Below the pieces are notes generated by a model. It did no database searches. It was not told the origin of the DNA and saw nothing but the letters and a program-made list of their open reading frames with translations. A DNA stretch of 17,688 nucleotides from Spirochaetaceae bacterium (lineage in GTDB: Bacteria; Spirochaetota; Spirochaetia; DSM-27196; SLST01): assembly GCA_007129695.1 (NCBI GenBank), contig SKVA01000445.1, positions 1 to 17,688 of the forward strand. Reading direction: 5' to 3'. Below, one piece after another: positions 15,807 to 17,688 of this stretch. Each line of letters starts with the position of its first letter. Position 1 is the stretch's first letter. Both the position numbers and the translations under genes were made by a program.

Positions 15807-15812
15807 ATCATA
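15807..15812 (-). promoter_or_regulatory. -10 box of the mrfAB promoter
   Basis: Read leftward, the sequence before mrfA contains TATGAT (15807-15812), 5 of 6 to consensus, inside GGTAGTATGATCAGGGCAG. It ends 8 bases before the ATG. The -35 region 17 bases upstream, TTTCCG, is poor. An overlapping extended -10 reading (TGGTAGTAT) is also possible. A transcript would have a leader of about 0-5 bases. No LexA-like palindrome was recognised by eye, although an SOS-type control would be natural for a repair operon. Confidence 0.45.
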
Positions 15813-15851
15813 CTACCACGCGAGATTCGCGGAAAGCTCATCGAGTCCGTA

Positions 15852-15880
15852 TTGACCGCGAGAGGCGGCGGGCGTAGACT
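15852..15880 (+). promoter_or_regulatory. Sigma70-like promoter of glgC
   Basis: TTGACC (15852-15857), a 17-base spacer and TAGACT (15875-15880) match consensus at 5 of 6 and 4 of 6 with ideal spacing. The -10 ends 7 bases before ATG 15888, which would place the transcription start at the start codon. No Shine-Dalgarno precedes that ATG. This is the best-formed promoter in the window. Confidence 0.6.
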
Positions 15881-15887
15881 CACAGCG

Positions 15888-17171
15888 ATGCCACGATCAC
15901 GCGTCCTGACAATCGTACTTGGCGGCGGCAAGGGCACCCGGCTCTATCCGCTGACGATGAACCGAGCCAAGCCGGCAGTACCGTTCGCCGCCAAGTTCAG
16001 GCTCGTCGACATTCCGCTGTCCAACAGCATCAACGCCGGCTTCAAGAAGATCTACGTACTGACCCAGTTCAACTCGGCATCGCTGCATCTGCACATCGCG
16101 AACACGTACATCTTCGACGCGTTCACGAAGGGGTTCGTCGAGATACTGGCTGCCCAGCAGACCTTTGACCATACCGGCTGGTACGAGGGAACGGGCGACG
16201 CGGTACGCAAGAACTTTGTCCATTTTCGCACGCAGGATCCCGAGTACTACCTGATCCTGTCGGGCGATCAGTTGTACAGGATGGACCTCGAGGCGTTCTT
16301 TCGCGAGCACGTCGAGAGCGGTCGGGAGGTGTCGCTCGCGGCGACCACAGTCACCCGCGAACAGGCAACGGCGCTCGGGATCCTCACTGCGACCGCGACG
16401 GGCGACATCGTGGAGTTCAACGAGAAGCCACCGATCACCGAGGACATCTCCCGGATGCGCACTCCCGCGCAACTGCACCCAGACGACGCTCAGAGGCACG
16501 ACGGGCGCGATTATCTCGCGTCGATGGGAATCTACTGCTTCAACGCGGCAGCGCTCGAACGGGCGCTCGACAACGAAATGGCCGACTTCGGCAAGGAGAT
16601 CATCCCGGCGCTGATCCGCGAGACAACGGCGCACGCGTACGTCTACTCGGGGTTCTGGGAAGACATCGGTACGATCAAGAACTTCTACGAGACGAATCTC
16701 AACCTGGCGAGCAACAACCCGGAGTTCGACTTCTACGCCGAAAACGCCCCGATCTATACCCGACGACGCGATCTTCCGCCGAGCAAGTTCATCTCGTGTA
16801 CGATAACCGAATCGATTGTCGCAGACGGCTGCATCATCAACGACGCAACGATCGCGCACTCGGTCGTCGGGATCCGGACCAGAATCGAGGCGGGATCGAC
16901 GCTCGACGGTGTCATCTGCATGGGCGCTGACTACTACGAGACCGATGCGCAGCGATCCGACAATCGCGCACGCGGCGTGCCAAACCTGGGCATCGGCTTC
17001 GACACCCGCGTCGAACGCGCGATCATAGACAAGGATTCACGGATCGGCGATGGATGCCGGATCGGCGTTGACCGGCGACCCGATGACGGAAACTACGGCT
17101 TGTACTTCGTTCGCGACGGCATAATCGTGATCCCCAAGACCTCGGAAATCCCGGCAGGGACCGTCATATAG
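15888..17171 (+). CDS. glgC: Glucose-1-phosphate adenylyltransferase (ADP-glucose pyrophosphorylase)
   Basis: 427 aa from ATG 15888. A TTG at 15852 in the same frame is rejected because it is the -35 box and would add twelve unlike residues. GlgC makes ADP-glucose and pyrophosphate from ATP and glucose-1-phosphate, the committed step of glycogen synthesis, and is usually under allosteric control. The nucleotidyl transferase domain has GGGKGTRLYPLT (12-23), AKPAVPF, WYEGTGDAVRKN (98-109), and SGDQLYRMD (125-133) with the metal Asp. EFNEKP and GFWEDIGTIKNFYETNL follow. The C-terminal 120 or so residues form a left-handed beta-helix of hexapeptide type. It shares an 89-base divergent gap with mrfA. 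Its last 8 bases overlap the convergent Nudix gene. Confidence 0.96.
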   Translation: MPRSRVLTIVLGGGKGTRLYPLTMNRAKPAVPFAAKFRLVDIPLSNSINAGFKKIYVLTQFNSASLHLHIANTYIFDAFTKGFVEILAAQQTFDHTGWYEGTGDAVRKNFVHFRTQDPEYYLILSGDQLYRMDLEAFFREHVESGREVSLAATTVTREQATALGILTATATGDIVEFNEKPPITEDISRMRTPAQLHPDDAQRHDGRDYLASMGIYCFNAAALERALDNEMADFGKEIIPALIRETTAHAYVYSGFWEDIGTIKNFYETNLNLASNNPEFDFYAENAPIYTRRRDLPPSKFISCTITESIVADGCIINDATIAHSVVGIRTRIEAGSTLDGVICMGADYYETDAQRSDNRARGVPNLGIGFDTRVERAIIDKDSRIGDGCRIGVDRRPDDGNYGLYFVRDGIIVIPKTSEIPAGTVI

Positions 17172-17571
17172 CGCACGGGTCGTCTGTAGGCTCGCCCCCG
17201 AGCAGCTGCTCGAGAACCCGCCGGTCCGACGGTGCAAGATCCATCGACAGAGCCCTGGAGAGCGGGACTTCGATCAGCGCGTCGTGCTCGAGAAGACGGA
17301 CATCGGCCGGGTCGATCGCGGCAGCAAGAGCGTACAGATCGAACGTCTGCCCGGCGTGCACGAAACGGGTGGTGGCGACCACTTCGCCAACGGTTGACTC
17401 CACGCCGAGCTCTTCGGACAGCTCCCGACGCAACGCGCCCTCGATCGTCTCGCCGGGCTCGACCTTGCCTCCGGGAAGCTCCCAACACCCACCAAGATCG
17501 CCGCCCGGTCTGCGTTTGACCAGCAGAACGCCCCGCCCGGTCGTGATCAGCGCGGCTGTACTGACCGGCAC
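17164..17571 (-). CDS. Nudix hydrolase (MutT-like)
   Basis: 135 aa, a typical single-domain Nudix length. The Nudix box GX5EX7REUXEEXGU is complete: G35, E41, R49-E50-L51, E53-E54, G56. Together with the N-terminal VLLVKRRPGGDLGGCWELPGG, it resembles MutT-type enzymes that clean up oxidised or non-canonical nucleoside triphosphates; the exact substrate cannot be read from the sequence. The start is GTG 17571, with no Shine-Dalgarno, 2 bases after the stop of the upstream membrane-protein gene, so translation is probably coupled. The 3' end overlaps glgC tail to tail by 8 bases. Confidence 0.9.
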   Translation of the reverse strand: MPVSTAALITTGRGVLLVKRRPGGDLGGCWELPGGKVEPGETIEGALRRELSEELGVESTVGEVVATTRFVHAGQTFDLYALAAAIDPADVRLLEHDALIEVPLSRALSMDLAPSDRRVLEQLLGGEPTDDPCAI

Positions 17572-17573
17572 GA

Positions 17574-17688
17574 TCAGAGGAAGATCACGCGCGGCAGCAG
17601 CAGGTGAAGCAGCGCAATAAGGAGTCCGAGCATTGCGAAGTTTGACGCGTTGCCGATCAGGAGCCGTTCGAGCACCGCGGTGGTGTCC
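17574..17688 (-). CDS. C-terminal fragment of a membrane protein
   Basis: An open frame enters from the right edge on the minus strand; the first whole codon is 17685-17687 and TGA is at 17574-17576. The 37 visible residues are mostly one hydrophobic helix, with the core FAMLGLLIALLHLLLP and the end RVIFL. This looks like the last transmembrane segment of an integral membrane protein. The stop is 2 bases before the Nudix GTG, which supports this frame. The family cannot be named from the fragment. Confidence 0.6.
   Translation of the reverse strand, partial: DTTAVLERLLIGNASNFAMLGLLIALLHLLLPRVIFL

Noticed and set aside
15897..16859. 320-codon open frame on the minus strand
   Set aside because: Antisense to the glgC catalytic domain, with no domain signal of its own.
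1..17688. Mobile element, prophage, CRISPR, tRNA or rRNA
   Set aside because: No transposase, integrase or phage motif, no regularly spaced direct repeats, no tRNA-like cloverleaf or conserved rRNA stretch was recognised. Base composition and codon use look uniform throughout.

Overview
The window looks like ordinary chromosomal DNA of a high-GC, motile, Gram-negative-type bacterium, most likely a spirochaete of the Spirochaeta/Treponema side. The basis is gene order: a PilZ protein followed by tsaE and tsaB, and the cluster flgN-flgK-flgL-fliW-csrA, are both arrangements I associate with Spirochaetales. This is inference from order and protein character, not a database match. There are 17 complete genes and two partial ones, packed almost end to end. 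I see no rRNA, tRNA, CRISPR, insertion sequence or phage gene.

Layout. (1) 3-2763, plus strand: tail of an unidentified protein, a membrane-anchored PilZ (c-di-GMP receptor type) protein, a small unknown protein, then tsaE and tsaB of the tRNA t6A pathway. tsaE appears to start at CTG. (2) 2824-7140, minus strand: flgN, flgK, flgL, fliW, csrA, a hook-filament junction operon that ends with the CsrA/FliW translational switch. (3) 7216-12273, plus strand: a thioredoxin-reductase-type flavoprotein with an altered NADPH motif and a C-terminal CxC, an exported NagZ-like GH3 enzyme, a GNAT acetyltransferase, and glycogen synthase glgA. (4) 12270-15798, minus strand: an exonuclease/helicase pair matching MrfB/MrfA (YprB/YprA), a DNA-repair operon. 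(5) 15888-17171, plus strand: glgC. (6) 17164-17688, minus strand: a Nudix hydrolase behind the tail of a membrane protein.

How the genes work together. GlgC makes ADP-glucose and GlgA polymerises it into glycogen, yet the two genes are separated by the mrfAB repair operon. FlgK and FlgL form the hook-filament junction and FlgN is their chaperone. FliW and CsrA would couple flagellar protein status to mRNA translation. The PilZ protein may link c-di-GMP to motility or surface behaviour.

The most interesting signal is in the start regions. At four apparent transcription-unit starts, and at one possible internal one, a sigma70-like -10 box lies only 5-8 bases before the start codon, usually with no Shine-Dalgarno. 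Genes inside operons mostly have a clear Shine-Dalgarno. This suggests leaderless mRNAs for first genes. Other points are the CTG start of tsaE, the unusual thioredoxin reductase, overlapping convergent gene ends with no terminator, and an excess of the palindrome GCGATCGC. I did not find a convincing wholly new multi-gene system.
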